From positions 310,001 through 374,000 of the forward strand of contig NZ_JASJPW010000001.1 in assembly GCF_030052995.1 (NCBI RefSeq): a stretch of DNA of 64,000 nucleotides, read 5' to 3'. Shown piece after piece: positions 1-8,850 of the stretch. Position 1 is the first letter of the stretch. Every line of letters starts with the position of its first letter. The notes below the pieces were generated by a model. It did not search any database, had not been told where the DNA came from, and worked only from the letters and a program-made list of their open reading frames with translations. A program made the translations under genes and the position numbers. The DNA comes from Gemmobacter sp. 24YEA27. Its GTDB lineage: Bacteria > Pseudomonadota > Alphaproteobacteria > Rhodobacterales > Rhodobacteraceae.

Positions 1-1458
1 GCCAATGAGCTGGCGGTGCGCATCAATGACTGCACGCCCAAGGCGATCATCGCGGCGTCCTGCGGCATCGAACCCTCACGCATCGTGCATTACAAACCGC
101 TGCTGGATGCCGCCATCGATCAGGCCAGCCACAAACCTGAATTCTGTGTGATTTTTCAGCGCGAACAAGAGGTTGCCCAACTTATCGAGGGCCGCGACGT
201 CGCCTGGCACAGTTTTCAGTATGGCGTTGAGCCCGCCGAATGCGTGCCCGTCGAGGGCAATCACCCGGCCTATATTCTTTATACCTCCGGCACCACCGGC
301 GCACCGAAGGGCGTGATCCGCGCCACTGGCGGCCATCTCGTCGCGCTGAACTGGACCATGAAAGCGATCTATGACATGGCGCCTGGCGAGGTCTTCTGGG
401 CCGCGTCAGACGTGGGCTGGGTCGTCGGCCACAGCTATATCTGCTATGCGCCGCTGATCAGCGGCTGCACCACCATCGTGTTCGAAGGGAAACCCGTCGG
501 CACGCCGGATGCCGGCACGTTCTGGCGGGTGATCGCGGAAAACAAGGTGAAGAGTTTCTTTACCGCACCGACTGCGCTTCGGGCCATCAAGCGCGACGAC
601 CCTGCCGGGGAATTCGTCAAAGATTACAATATGAAGCATCTGAAATACTGCTTCCTCGCCGGCGAGCGCGCCGATCCCGACACCATCGCCTGGGCGGCGC
701 GGCATCTGAACGTGCCGGTAATCGACCATTGGTGGCAGACCGAGACCGGCTGGGCCATTGCTGCCAATCCAATGGGGATTGAAGCGCTGCCCATCAAACC
801 CGGCAGCCCTTCGGTGCCGATGCCCGGCTATGATATCCAGGTGCTGGACGAAGGCGGGCACCCGGTCGCCCCCGGCACGCTTGGCGCGATCGCCGTGAAA
901 CTACCGCTGCCTCCCGGCAACCTGCCCGGGCTGTGGAATGCCGAAGACCGTTTCAGAAAAAGCTACCTCTCTCATTTCCCCGGCTTTTACGAGACAGGAG
1001 ATGCCGGTTACATCGACGAGGACGGCTATCTCTACATCATGGCCCGCACTGATGATGTGATCAATGTGGCAGGCCACCGCCTTTCGACCGGCGCGATGGA
1101 AGAGGTACTGGCCTCGCATCCGGATGTCGCCGAATGTGCGGTGATCGGGGTGGCAGACACGCTGAAAGGTCAGTCCCCCCTGGGCTTTTTGTGCCTGAAC
1201 AAGGGCACCAGCCGCGCACATGGCGATGTGGTGAAGGAATGCGTGAAACTGATGCGCGACCGCATCGGCCCGGTTGCTGATTTCAAACGCGCACTGGTGA
1301 TCGACCGCCTGCCGAAGACCCGCTCGGGCAAGATCCTGCGCGGCACCATGGTGAAAATCGCCGATGGCACCGAATGGAAAATGCCCGCCACCATCGACGA
1401 CCCCGTGATCCTTGACGAAATCACGATTGCGCTGAAATCCATCGGCCTCGCCGGCTGA
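1..1458 (+). CDS. prpE: Propionyl-CoA synthetase (acyl-CoA synthetase), 5' truncated by window edge
   Basis: ATP-dependent acyl-CoA synthetase of the acetyl/propionyl-CoA synthetase family, activating propionate (possibly acetate) to its CoA thioester in the cytoplasm. The reading frame is open from base 1, so the true start lies upstream; about 485 C-terminal residues of an expected ~630 are present. Visible family motifs are the AMP-binding P-loop YTSGTTGAPKGV, the DHWWQTETGW region, the YETGDAGY segment, and near the C-terminus the KTRSGKILRGT motif whose lysine (GK) performs adenylation and can be acetylated. PrpE is preferred over Acs from the overall sequence character, such as the KGVIRATGGH and VGWVVGHSY segments. 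No operon partner is visible downstream; the next gene begins about 260 bases later. Confidence 0.88.
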   Translation, partial: ANELAVRINDCTPKAIIAASCGIEPSRIVHYKPLLDAAIDQASHKPEFCVIFQREQEVAQLIEGRDVAWHSFQYGVEPAECVPVEGNHPAYILYTSGTTGAPKGVIRATGGHLVALNWTMKAIYDMAPGEVFWAASDVGWVVGHSYICYAPLISGCTTIVFEGKPVGTPDAGTFWRVIAENKVKSFFTAPTALRAIKRDDPAGEFVKDYNMKHLKYCFLAGERADPDTIAWAARHLNVPVIDHWWQTETGWAIAANPMGIEALPIKPGSPSVPMPGYDIQVLDEGGHPVAPGTLGAIAVKLPLPPGNLPGLWNAEDRFRKSYLSHFPGFYETGDAGYIDEDGYLYIMARTDDVINVAGHRLSTGAMEEVLASHPDVAECAVIGVADTLKGQSPLGFLCLNKGTSRAHGDVVKECVKLMRDRIGPVADFKRALVIDRLPKTRSGKILRGTMVKIADGTEWKMPATIDDPVILDEITIALKSIGLAG

Positions 1459-1722
1459 TCCCGGCAGATTTGCGAGTTGCGGCGCTGTGTCCTGACCGGC
1501 ACGGCGCCCTTCTCACGTCGGAACCAGGCGGGAATCCGTCCTTGACGCCGGGTCCGACAGCCTGAATGACGCGAGGCACTGGACCTGACACTCTGGTCGT
1601 GCCAGCTTACGCCATTGTGGAAGAAAGAAATTTCACTCCATGAATATTATTTCCCTGGCCTGTTTGATGGCTGAATTGATGTGCTCCCTGCCAGATTGGC
1701 AGACAGTCCGGGTGTGAGTCAG

Positions 1723-3174
1723 ATGCGGATACCTGTTCTGCTGGTTGAAGATACGCCGTCTTTGCAATTCGTTTACCGTTCCGTCCTGACCGCAGCCGGA
1801 ATGAACGTGCATCCCGCCGGCAGCGCGTCAGAGGCGCTGCAGTTGCTGCATCAGGTCAAACCCGGAGTGGTCATTCTTGATCTCATGCTGCCGGATCGTG
1901 ATGGTCTGGCGCTGATGTCCGAGATGCTGGCCATTAACCCTGACCTGTGCGTTGTGGTCATGTCGGCGCAGGGATCGGTCGACCGGGCCGTAGCGGCGAT
2001 GCGGGCGGGGGCCTTTGACTTCCTGCTTAAGCCCTTCGAAGAAAACCGGTTTCTCGCGGCGGTCCGGGCCGCAGTTCTGGCCGCCGAGGAAACCACCCCC
2101 GGCCAGCCGGCGCCGAAACGGCGCGCGGAGACCGCCGCCAGCAGCGATCCCGCTGCCAGCATCGGCTCCTCCGAGGCGATGAAACAGGTGCATCGGGTGA
2201 TTTCATCGGTCGCGGGCTCCATCGCCACCGTCTTCATCACGGGCGAAAGTGGCACCGGCAAAGAGCTCGCGGCCATCGCCCTGCACACCCAATCCCCCCG
2301 CGCGCGCGGCCCGTTTATCGCTCTGAACTGCGGCGCAATCCCACATGACCTGCTGGAATCCGAGGTATTCGGCCATCTGAAAGGCAGTTTCACCGGCGCC
2401 ATCGCCGATAAGCCCGGTGCAGCAATGGCGGCGGATGGTGGTACGCTGTTCCTCGACGAGGTTTGCGAGATGGCGCCTGCCCTGCAGACCAAGCTTCTGC
2501 GCTTCCTGCAAACCTCGATGGTGCAGCCGCTCGGTGCAACGCGACCGCAAAAGGTTGATGTCCGGATCATCTGCGCCACAAACCAAGACCCACTCGATGC
2601 GGTGCGGCGCGGGCAGTTCCGCGAAGACCTCTATTACCGCCTTCATGTGGTGCCGCTTCATATGCCACCTTTGCGGGATCGCGGCCGCGACGCTGCCGAA
2701 ATCGCCGAGGTCGCGCTGCGCCGCTTTGGTGGTGAAGAGGGCAAGGGGTTCGCGGGGTTCGCGCCCGAGACGCAGCGGATCCTGTTGCGGCATCGCTGGC
2801 CAGGAAATGTGCGCCAGCTTTTGAATGTTGTGCGCAATATCGCGGTGATGCAGCCGGGTGGCCTTGTAACGCCGGATATGCTGCCCGGCGACATGCTGCG
2901 CGAAGACCCCGGTCAGAACCGGGGGGCCTCACAGCCAGATGCGCCGTCCGGGACCGCCGGGCCGCAGAGAACAGGCTTTGCGCCGGTTGCTACGGGGCTT
3001 GACTCCGCCGAGACCGCTTTCGCAGGCAAAACCCTGGCCGAGATCGAACGCATGGCCATCGAAGCGGCGCTTGCGCGACATCAGGGCTCGGTGCCCAAAG
3101 CTGCACATGACCTCGACATCTCGGTCTCGACACTCTACCGCCGGATCGAAGCCTGGAAGTCAGATCAGAGCTGA
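1723..3174 (+). CDS. Sigma-54-dependent response regulator (NtrC/LuxO-like)
   Basis: Three-domain bacterial enhancer-binding protein of 483 residues. A receiver domain (about 1-120) has the acidic pair E9-D10, phosphoacceptor D53 and conserved K103. An AAA+ domain follows with Walker A GESGTGK at 174-180, the sigma-54 contact loop written GSFTGA (usual form GAFTGA) at about 221-226, and Walker B LFLDEV near 243. The C-terminus is a Fis-type helix-turn-helix (about 440-480). It should respond to a histidine kinase or phosphotransferase and open sigma-54 promoters. No kinase gene adjoins it, so the signal is unknown. ATG at 1723 is chosen because the receiver begins there at once; an in-frame GTG at 1681 would add 14 residues lacking family character. 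Confidence 0.85.
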   Translation: MRIPVLLVEDTPSLQFVYRSVLTAAGMNVHPAGSASEALQLLHQVKPGVVILDLMLPDRDGLALMSEMLAINPDLCVVVMSAQGSVDRAVAAMRAGAFDFLLKPFEENRFLAAVRAAVLAAEETTPGQPAPKRRAETAASSDPAASIGSSEAMKQVHRVISSVAGSIATVFITGESGTGKELAAIALHTQSPRARGPFIALNCGAIPHDLLESEVFGHLKGSFTGAIADKPGAAMAADGGTLFLDEVCEMAPALQTKLLRFLQTSMVQPLGATRPQKVDVRIICATNQDPLDAVRRGQFREDLYYRLHVVPLHMPPLRDRGRDAAEIAEVALRRFGGEEGKGFAGFAPETQRILLRHRWPGNVRQLLNVVRNIAVMQPGGLVTPDMLPGDMLREDPGQNRGASQPDAPSGTAGPQRTGFAPVATGLDSAETAFAGKTLAEIERMAIEAALARHQGSVPKAAHDLDISVSTLYRRIEAWKSDQS

Positions 3175-3196
3175 CACCACGTAACCAACTGTAATA

Positions 3197-3961
3197 TCAT
3201 ACAAACTGCTCTCGGATCAGCCGTTCCTCAAGGCCATGCCCCGGGTCGAACAACAGACGATAGCTGATTGCGGAATTTGAACGGACCACGACCGAGATCA
3301 CATCGCGCACCGAATTGCGGCTATCCGCATCGGCCATGACCGGGCGCTTATCCGGGTCGAGCACATCGAAGCGCACCTCGGCTGTTTTCGGCAAAAGCGC
3401 ACCACGCCAGCGGCGCGGGCGGAAGGCCGACATCGCCGTCAGGGCCAGAACATCGGCGCCGATTGGCAGAATCGCCCCATGCGCCGAATAGTTATAGGCG
3501 GTCGACCCGGCCGGTGTCGCCACCAGCGCGCCGTCGCAGACCAGCTCCGCCATCCGTTCGCGACCATCAATCGAAACCCGCAACCGCGCCGCCTGGGGAC
3601 CCTGCCGCAAGAGCGACACTTCATTGACCGCAAGCGCGTTGGTGACCTTGCCTCGCACATTCTCGGCCTGCATCGAGAGCGGATTGAGCAGCGCCTCTTC
3701 GGCCAGTTGCAGGCGTTCGGGCAGCCCGTCATCGATATAGGCATTCATCAGAAAGCCAATGGTGCCGCAATTCATGCCATAGACCGGCAGATCGCGCCCC
3801 GATTGCGCGTGCAGCGTCTCAAGCATGAATCCGTCACCACCCAGGGCGACCACAACCGAGGCACGCCGCAGATCGATCTGACCGTAGCGGGCCGTCAGCC
3901 GCGCCAGTGCCGCTTGCGCCGCCGGGGCCTTCGACGCCGTAAACCTGATTTTTGGCTGCAT
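3197..3961 (-). CDS. nadK: NAD kinase
   Basis: ATP-NAD kinase phosphorylating NAD to NADP in the cytoplasm; 254 residues, the normal size for the alphaproteobacterial enzyme. The signature GGDG lies at residues 41-44. The conserved NEV segment and the [14 protein letters not shown] glycine-rich region follow, and an FRPRRW segment lies in the C-terminal half. It is convergent with the upstream response regulator (about 22 bases between stops) and divergent from glyA. The start ATG at 3961 directly precedes the family-typical N-terminus, and no better alternative is visible. Confidence 0.93.
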   Translation of the reverse strand: MQPKIRFTASKAPAAQAALARLTARYGQIDLRRASVVVALGGDGFMLETLHAQSGRDLPVYGMNCGTIGFLMNAYIDDGLPERLQLAEEALLNPLSMQAENVRGKVTNALAVNEVSLLRQGPQAARLRVSIDGRERMAELVCDGALVATPAGSTAYNYSAHGAILPIGADVLALTAMSAFRPRRWRGALLPKTAEVRFDVLDPDKRPVMADADSRNSVRDVISVVVRSNSAISYRLLFDPGHGLEERLIREQFV

Positions 3962-4258
3962 CCCACCTCTCCGTCAGGTCGCAACCCTGACCCCGGCGGG
4001 GCGGAAACTCAAGGGCCGGCGCGCCCTGTCTGTCTCCCGGCAGGCGCTTCATTTGCCGCCCGGGCACCATTGCCCCCACCGCGCAATTCTCGGGGCACGC
4101 AGGGGGCGCCCGGAAAAGGCGGCGACGCCAGTCGTGACCGGCCCGGATTTCGCCGCCATATCGCAACGGGTCGCTTTCCGGCCTTTCCCTGGCAGGGTAC
4201 GTGTTCTAAACAACCGGCAACCAAAAATACCATCCCGCATGGCCCAACGGAGACGAGT

Positions 4259-5554
4259 ATGACCGCCCAGACCCGCGATTCCGGCTTTTTCACCGAATCT
4301 CTTTCCTCGCGCGACCCCGAGCTTTTCGGGGCTGTGCGCTCTGAACTTGGCCGCCAGCGCGATGAGATCGAGCTGATCGCGAGCGAGAACATCGTCTCCC
4401 TCGCGGTTCTGGAAGCCCAGGGCTCGGTGCTGACGAACAAATATGCCGAGGGGTATCCGGGCAAGCGCTATTACGGCGGCTGCCAGTATGTCGACATCGC
4501 CGAAACCCTCGCGATCGAGCGCGCGAAAGAGCTTTTTGGCTGCAAATTCGCCAATGTGCAGCCGAATTCCGGCAGCCAGATGAACCAGGCCGTCTTCCTC
4601 GCGCTTTTGCAGCCGGGCGACACCTTCATGGGGCTCGACCTGAATTCGGGCGGACACCTCACCCATGGCTCGCCGGTCAATATGTCGGGCAAGTGGTTCA
4701 AGGTCATATCTTACGGCGTGCGCCAGCAGGACCAGCGCCTCGATATGGACGAGGTGCGCAAGAAAGCCCTCGAGCACAGACCAAAGCTGATCCTGGCGGG
4801 GGGCACCGCCTATAGCCGCGAATGGGACTGGGCCGCCTTCCGGGCGATTGCTGATGAGATCGGCGCTTACCTCCATGTTGATATGGCACATATCGCGGGC
4901 CTTGTGGCCGGCGGCGTGCATGCCTCGCCGCTGCCGCATGCCCATGTGGTGACCACCACGACCCACAAGAGCCTGCGCGGCCCGCGTGGGGGTATGGTGC
5001 TCACAAATGATGAAGACATCGCTAAGAAAATCAATTCGGCGGTCTTCCCCGGCCTGCAGGGCGGCCCGCTGATGCATGTGATCGCCGCCAAAGCGGTCGC
5101 ATTCGGCGAAGCGCTGCGCCCCGAGTTCAAGGCCTATGCAGCCCAGGTGAAAACCAATGCGGCAGCCATGGCGGATGAGCTGATGAAGGGCGGGATCGAT
5201 ATCGTCTCGGGCGGTACCGACAACCATCTTTGCCTCGCCGATCTGCGGCCCAAGAAAGTGACCGGCAAGGCGGCCGAGGCGGCGCTTGGCCGCGCCCATA
5301 TCACCTGCAACAAGAACGGCGTGCCGTTTGATCCGGAAAAGCCGTTTGTGACCTCGGGCATCCGTCTGGGCGCGCCGGCAGGCACCACGCGCGGGTTCGG
5401 CGAGGCCGAATTCCGCCAGATCTCGCGCTGGATCGTCGAAGTGGTTGATGGGCTCGCCGCCAATGGCGAAGACGGCAACGGGGAGGTCGAGGCCAAAGTG
5501 AAGGCCGAGGTCCAGGCCCTGTGCGACAGGTTCCCGCTTTACCCGACCCTCTGA
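4259..5554 (+). CDS. glyA: Serine hydroxymethyltransferase
   Basis: PLP enzyme that interconverts serine and glycine with transfer of a one-carbon unit to tetrahydrofolate. The protein is 431 residues, full length for the family. The N-terminal [10 protein letters not shown] segment, [13 protein letters not shown], the [12 protein letters not shown] active-site stretch and the [13 protein letters not shown] motif carrying the PLP lysine are all present. The frame is open far upstream, but ATG at 4259 gives the usual [15 protein letters not shown] start and follows an ACGGAGACGAGT stretch that can serve as ribosome-binding site. A strong intrinsic terminator follows 16 bases after the stop, so it is probably monocistronic. 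Confidence 0.96.
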   Translation: MTAQTRDSGFFTESLSSRDPELFGAVRSELGRQRDEIELIASENIVSLAVLEAQGSVLTNKYAEGYPGKRYYGGCQYVDIAETLAIERAKELFGCKFANVQPNSGSQMNQAVFLALLQPGDTFMGLDLNSGGHLTHGSPVNMSGKWFKVISYGVRQQDQRLDMDEVRKKALEHRPKLILAGGTAYSREWDWAAFRAIADEIGAYLHVDMAHIAGLVAGGVHASPLPHAHVVTTTTHKSLRGPRGGMVLTNDEDIAKKINSAVFPGLQGGPLMHVIAAKAVAFGEALRPEFKAYAAQVKTNAAAMADELMKGGIDIVSGGTDNHLCLADLRPKKVTGKAAEAALGRAHITCNKNGVPFDPEKPFVTSGIRLGAPAGTTRGFGEAEFRQISRWIVEVVDGLAANGEDGNGEVEAKVKAEVQALCDRFPLYPTL

Positions 5555-5570
5555 CCACAAATGATAAACA

Positions 5571-5600
5571 AAAAGCGCCGAGAAACCCGGCGCTTTTTTT
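5571..5600 (+). terminator. Intrinsic terminator after glyA
   Basis: AGCGCCG pairs with CGGCGCT across a short loop and is followed by a run of T residues. It lies just after the glyA stop codon and before the convergent 49-codon gene. Confidence 0.9.
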
Positions 5601-5625
5601 GTGGTGATATGAGGTCTAACTGAGG

Positions 5626-5775
5626 TCAGGCGCGACCGACTTGCGGGGTCGCCGCAACCGGGTGCCCGGTATAGGTGCGGTCATCCACCCGGATCACTAC
5701 CGTACCATCCGCATTCTGGCTGACCATCAAACCCTGCACCGAAATGCAACTGCCGATTGAGATTGTGCGCAACAT
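5626..5775 (-). CDS. Conserved-looking small protein, 49 residues
   Basis: A complete small reading frame on the minus strand: ATG at 5775, TGA at 5626-5628. The protein starts MLRTISIGSCISVQGL and continues with a VVIRVDDRTYTGHPV segment, giving a compact beta-rich character and no membrane segment. A good ribosome-binding sequence, GGGAGAAGG, lies 5-7 bases upstream of the ATG, and an AT-rich stretch (5797-5885) before that could hold its promoter. Codon use is that of a normal high-GC gene. The function is unknown; I recall similar small proteins in Rhodobacterales but cannot verify this. It is convergent with glyA and shares its terminator region. Confidence 0.6.
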   Translation of the reverse strand: MLRTISIGSCISVQGLMVSQNADGTVVIRVDDRTYTGHPVAATPQVGRA

Positions 5776-5897
5776 TCCTAACCTTCTCCCCCACAGGAAT
5801 TTAATTAAGTTTCACTCAACATGCTCGATTTTGAAATAGATAATTTAAAGAAACGGAAACAGAAGCCGCAGAAAAGTCACAATTGTCACGGCGGCTC

Positions 5898-6296
5898 TTA
5901 CAGCCAGTCGCGCAAAATCGGGATCAGGGGCAGGTCAGCAGGCGGCATCGGGTAGTCACGCAGCCTGTCAGGCGCAACCCAGGCGAGAACCTGACCCTCC
6001 CGCGCCACCGGAATGCCATCCCATTTGCGGCAGGCGAAAAGTGGCATCAACAGGTGGAAATCATCATAGCTGTGGCTGGCGAAGGTCAGCGGCGCAAGGC
6101 AGCTTTTCCAGGTATCGATGCCGATTTCTTCTTTCAGTTCGCGGATCAGGCAGGCCTCCGGGGTTTCACCCGGTTCGACCTTGCCACCGGGAAACTCCCA
6201 CAGACCGGCGAGGCTTTTGCCTGGCGGGCGCTGTGCGAGAAGAATGCGGCCATCAGCATCAATCAGTGCGACGGCGGAAACGAGCAGGGTTTTCAT
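5898..6296 (-). CDS. mutT: NUDIX hydrolase (8-oxo-dGTP diphosphatase type)
   Basis: MutT-type NUDIX pyrophosphohydrolase of 132 residues, expected to hydrolyse 8-oxo-dGTP and so prevent A:T to C:G transversions. The Nudix box is intact: GGKVEPGETPE followed by RELKEEIGI supplies the metal-binding glutamates. ATG at 6296 (MKTLLVSAVALI) is preferred over an upstream in-frame start at 6368, because the extra 24 residues fall in a GC-rich hairpin repeat and do not look like protein. It lies downstream of argJ in the same direction, separated by about 114 bases that hold a repeat element, and may be cotranscribed with the parvulin and argJ. Confidence 0.93.
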   Translation of the reverse strand: MKTLLVSAVALIDADGRILLAQRPPGKSLAGLWEFPGGKVEPGETPEACLIRELKEEIGIDTWKSCLAPLTFASHSYDDFHLLMPLFACRKWDGIPVAREGQVLAWVAPDRLRDYPMPPADLPLIPILRDWL

Positions 6297-6317
6297 ATGG
6301 CTCTCAGTCTGGCCGGA

Positions 6318-6411
6318 GCCGGGGGCGCTGCCCCCGGCGACTGTCGGTTGGTTGAACCGGTGGCGCAAAAAATGTTCGCACCCCCGGGGTATTTACGGAC
6401 AGAAAACTGTC
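6318..6411 (-). repeat. Intergenic composite hairpin repeat, copy A (after argJ)
   Basis: On the minus strand this begins at the argJ stop with a small hairpin GACAG-TTTT-CTGTC and then reads CTGTCCGTAAATA followed by CCCCGGGGG (plus-strand 6381-6402). A perfect 9-base-arm hairpin, GCCGGGGGC-AGC-GCCCCCGGC, follows at 6318-6338. The same core with two changes, and nearly the same GC hairpin with the same AGC loop, occurs at 27146-27222. It may be a terminator-like or REP-like element. Confidence 0.7.
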
Positions 6412-7780
6412 AGGAACGATAGTCGGCGTTGATCGCGACATAGCGGTCGGTCAGATCGCAGGTCCAGACCGTGCGCCTTGCGCGGCCCATGCCAAGGCCG
6501 ACATCGATCACCAGCTCCTGGCCCTTCATATAGCTGGCGCCGGCATCTTCGCTGTAGCCCGGTGATTTCCAGCCTTTTTCCGCCACAAGGATATCTCCGA
6601 AACGGATGGTAAGCCGGTCACGCTCGGCCTGGGCGCCCGATTTACCGACCGCCATCACGATGCGGCCCCAGTTAGGATCCTCGCCGGCGACCGCAGTTTT
6701 CACCAGCGGCGAATTTGCGATGGCGAAGGCCACCTTTGCCGCATCCGCATCAGTCGCGGCGCCCGAGACCCGCACCTCGATCAGCTTGGTCGCGCCCTCG
6801 CCGTCGCGCACGACCTGAAGCGCGAGATCCTGCATCACCTGGGCCAGCGCGGCATCGAATGCCTTAAGCACTGCACCTTTCAGCGGTGCGGCCTCTGACT
6901 GGCCGGTTGCGGCGACCAGCAGCGTGTCAGACGTCGAGGTGTCACTGTCGACGGTGATCGAGTTGAAACTGTCATCGACATGGCGCGAGACCAGTTTCTG
7001 CAGGCCCGCCTGGCTGATCTTTGCATCGGTGAAAATATAGACCAGCATCGTCGCCATATCGGGCGCGATCATGCCCGAGCCCTTGGCGATGCCGGCGATA
7101 TGGATCGGGCCACCTTCGCCTTCGATCGTCGCGGTGGCGCCTTTGGGGAAGGTGTCGGTGGTCATGATCGCCTGAGCGGCGCCTTCAATCGCGGCCTCGG
7201 TCAGACCCTCGGTGAGATCACCGATCACGGCGGTGATCTTCTCCGCCGGCAGCGGCTCGCCGATCACGCCGGTCGAGGAAGAGAACACGCGCGTGGCCGG
7301 GATGCCGAGCGCTTTCGCGACAGCCCCCGTCACATCCGCCACCGCCTTATCGCCGATCTTGCCGGTGAAAGCGTTGGAATTGCCCGAGTTCACGATGATC
7401 GCCGCACCGTTGCCGGGCGCCGCCTTCAGAGCCAGTTTCGCCTCGCAATCCCGCACACAGCCCGAACGGGTGGTCGAACGGGTGAAGGCCCCGGCCATCA
7501 CCGTGCCCGGGGCAAGCCGCACGAGCATCACATCCTTGCGGTTGCGATATTTGATCCCGGCCCCGATCGAGGCAAATTCTGCCCCCCGGATCACAGGCAG
7601 TGCCGGGAAACTGGCCGGAGCCAGCGGCGACACCGGATGCGCGGCCTTATGGACCACCGCCGCGACCTCGTTCAGCGCGCCCGAGGCCGCGCCGGAGACC
7701 GCTTCGGTCACGCGGTCTTTCAGCTTGCGCACCTTCTTCTTCAGGTTCTTCGCTTCGGCTTTCCAGTCAGTCTTTGCCAT
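6410..7780 (-). CDS. argJ: Bifunctional ornithine acetyltransferase / N-acetylglutamate synthase
   Basis: ArgJ recycles the acetyl group from N-acetylornithine to glutamate in arginine biosynthesis and can use acetyl-CoA for the first step. The Ntn-type autoprocessing site is visible as GMIAPDMATML, where cleavage before the threonine produces alpha and beta subunits; SSTGVIGEPLP and NSGNSNAFTG are further family motifs. At 456 residues it exceeds the usual ~405-410: roughly the first 48 residues form a Lys/Ala-rich, probably helical extension before the canonical SPLAPASFP start. The ATG at 7780 has a good GGGGGA ribosome-binding site, so the extension appears genuine. It follows the parvulin gene by 15 bases, implying an operon. 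Confidence 0.95.
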   Translation of the reverse strand: MAKTDWKAEAKNLKKKVRKLKDRVTEAVSGAASGALNEVAAVVHKAAHPVSPLAPASFPALPVIRGAEFASIGAGIKYRNRKDVMLVRLAPGTVMAGAFTRSTTRSGCVRDCEAKLALKAAPGNGAAIIVNSGNSNAFTGKIGDKAVADVTGAVAKALGIPATRVFSSSTGVIGEPLPAEKITAVIGDLTEGLTEAAIEGAAQAIMTTDTFPKGATATIEGEGGPIHIAGIAKGSGMIAPDMATMLVYIFTDAKISQAGLQKLVSRHVDDSFNSITVDSDTSTSDTLLVAATGQSEAAPLKGAVLKAFDAALAQVMQDLALQVVRDGEGATKLIEVRVSGAATDADAAKVAFAIANSPLVKTAVAGEDPNWGRIVMAVGKSGAQAERDRLTIRFGDILVAEKGWKSPGYSEDAGASYMKGQELVIDVGLGMGRARRTVWTCDLTDRYVAINADYRS

Positions 7781-7795
7781 TCTATCCCCCGCCGC

Positions 7796-8665
7796 TCAAT
7801 CAATCAGAGCGTTATTCTTCAAAAGAGCCGGATCGATGCCCTCACCCGGCTTTGTGATTGTCGCCGCGCCTGTCAGCTCGGTGATCTTCGCCGCGATTGC
7901 ACGTTCCTCGACTTCGCCCGCGAGCACATCGCGCACCTCGTCCAGCGTCGGAGCCGGGCGGTCGCGGCTTTTATGAACCAGGATCAGGTGCCAGCCGAAA
8001 TCGCTCTGCACCGGATCGGTCACTTTGCCTTGGGTCGCAGCCGCCACCCCATCCGCGAAGGGCTTCACCATGCGGTCCAGCGTGAACCAGCCCAGTTCGC
8101 CCCCCTGCTCTCCCGACCCCGGATCATTCGATGCTTCCTTCGCGAGGGCCGCGAAATCCGCGCCGCCATCCAGTTCGGCCTTCAGCTCCTTCGCCTCGGT
8201 CTCGGTCTCAACCAGAATATGCGCCGCACTGTATTCCTTTTGTGGCACGTAATCAGCGTATTTCTCATCCCAGGCCTTTTGCAGGGCTGCATCGGTCACC
8301 GCTGCACTGGCCACATCCGAAATCACAATACCCGAGAAATAGCCGCGCTCGGTATTGACGATCACCGCCTTGTCGCGCGGACTTTTCTGGCTATGAGCCT
8401 GGGCCAGGGCCTCCTGCTGGATCAGCTGTTCCAGAATGCCGTTGAAGAGAACGTCATCGGCGAGGCTCAGATACTGGTCGGGCAGGCTTTCCCGCAGGGC
8501 GATCATCTGGCCGAGGGTGATCTCGGTTCCGTTCACGGTTGCAACCACGGTCGCAGCGGTTTCCCCCTCTGCCAGGGCCGGCCCGTTCGCAAGCCCGGTC
8601 GCGAGCCCGGCGAAAGCAGCGGCCACCCAGAAAACGGCAGCCCCCAGACGCTTTTCTATGGCCAT
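7796..8665 (-). CDS. Periplasmic parvulin-type peptidyl-prolyl isomerase
   Basis: Peptidyl-prolyl cis-trans isomerase of the PrsA/SurA/parvulin class, 289 residues, probably helping envelope proteins fold in the periplasm. It begins MAIEKRLGAAVFWVAAAF with a typical cleavable signal peptide ending near ALAEG. An N-terminal chaperone-like helical region follows (VNGTEITLGQM). The parvulin domain runs from AAHILVETETEAKEL to GELGWFTLDRMVKPF and FGWHLILVHK. ATG at 8665 is chosen because it opens the signal peptide; an upstream start at 8809 would add 48 arginine-rich residues overlapping the secA upstream region. It is divergent from secA, a suggestive pairing of export and folding, and precedes argJ. 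Confidence 0.9.
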   Translation of the reverse strand: MAIEKRLGAAVFWVAAAFAGLATGLANGPALAEGETAATVVATVNGTEITLGQMIALRESLPDQYLSLADDVLFNGILEQLIQQEALAQAHSQKSPRDKAVIVNTERGYFSGIVISDVASAAVTDAALQKAWDEKYADYVPQKEYSAAHILVETETEAKELKAELDGGADFAALAKEASNDPGSGEQGGELGWFTLDRMVKPFADGVAAATQGKVTDPVQSDFGWHLILVHKSRDRPAPTLDEVRDVLAGEVEERAIAAKITELTGAATITKPGEGIDPALLKNNALID

Positions 8666-8850
8666 TTCAGCTTCTCCCGATCTGCCGCAGAGCCTGCGAA
8701 CGTTGACTATGATCCTTGCAGCCCTTACATCGCGACAGTCGCGTGATCGGGGCGCAAATACGGACCTACCCGGCTTTTCTATGGAAGGCGTTAAGGGCGG
8801 GCAAGTCACAGCCTCACGAGATCACGCAGGAACGACCGCACGGAGAGATC

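Noticed and set aside
5876-5889. GTCAC-AATT-GTCAC direct repeat near the mutT stop
   Set aside because: Too short and not clearly placed relative to a promoter to be called a regulatory site.
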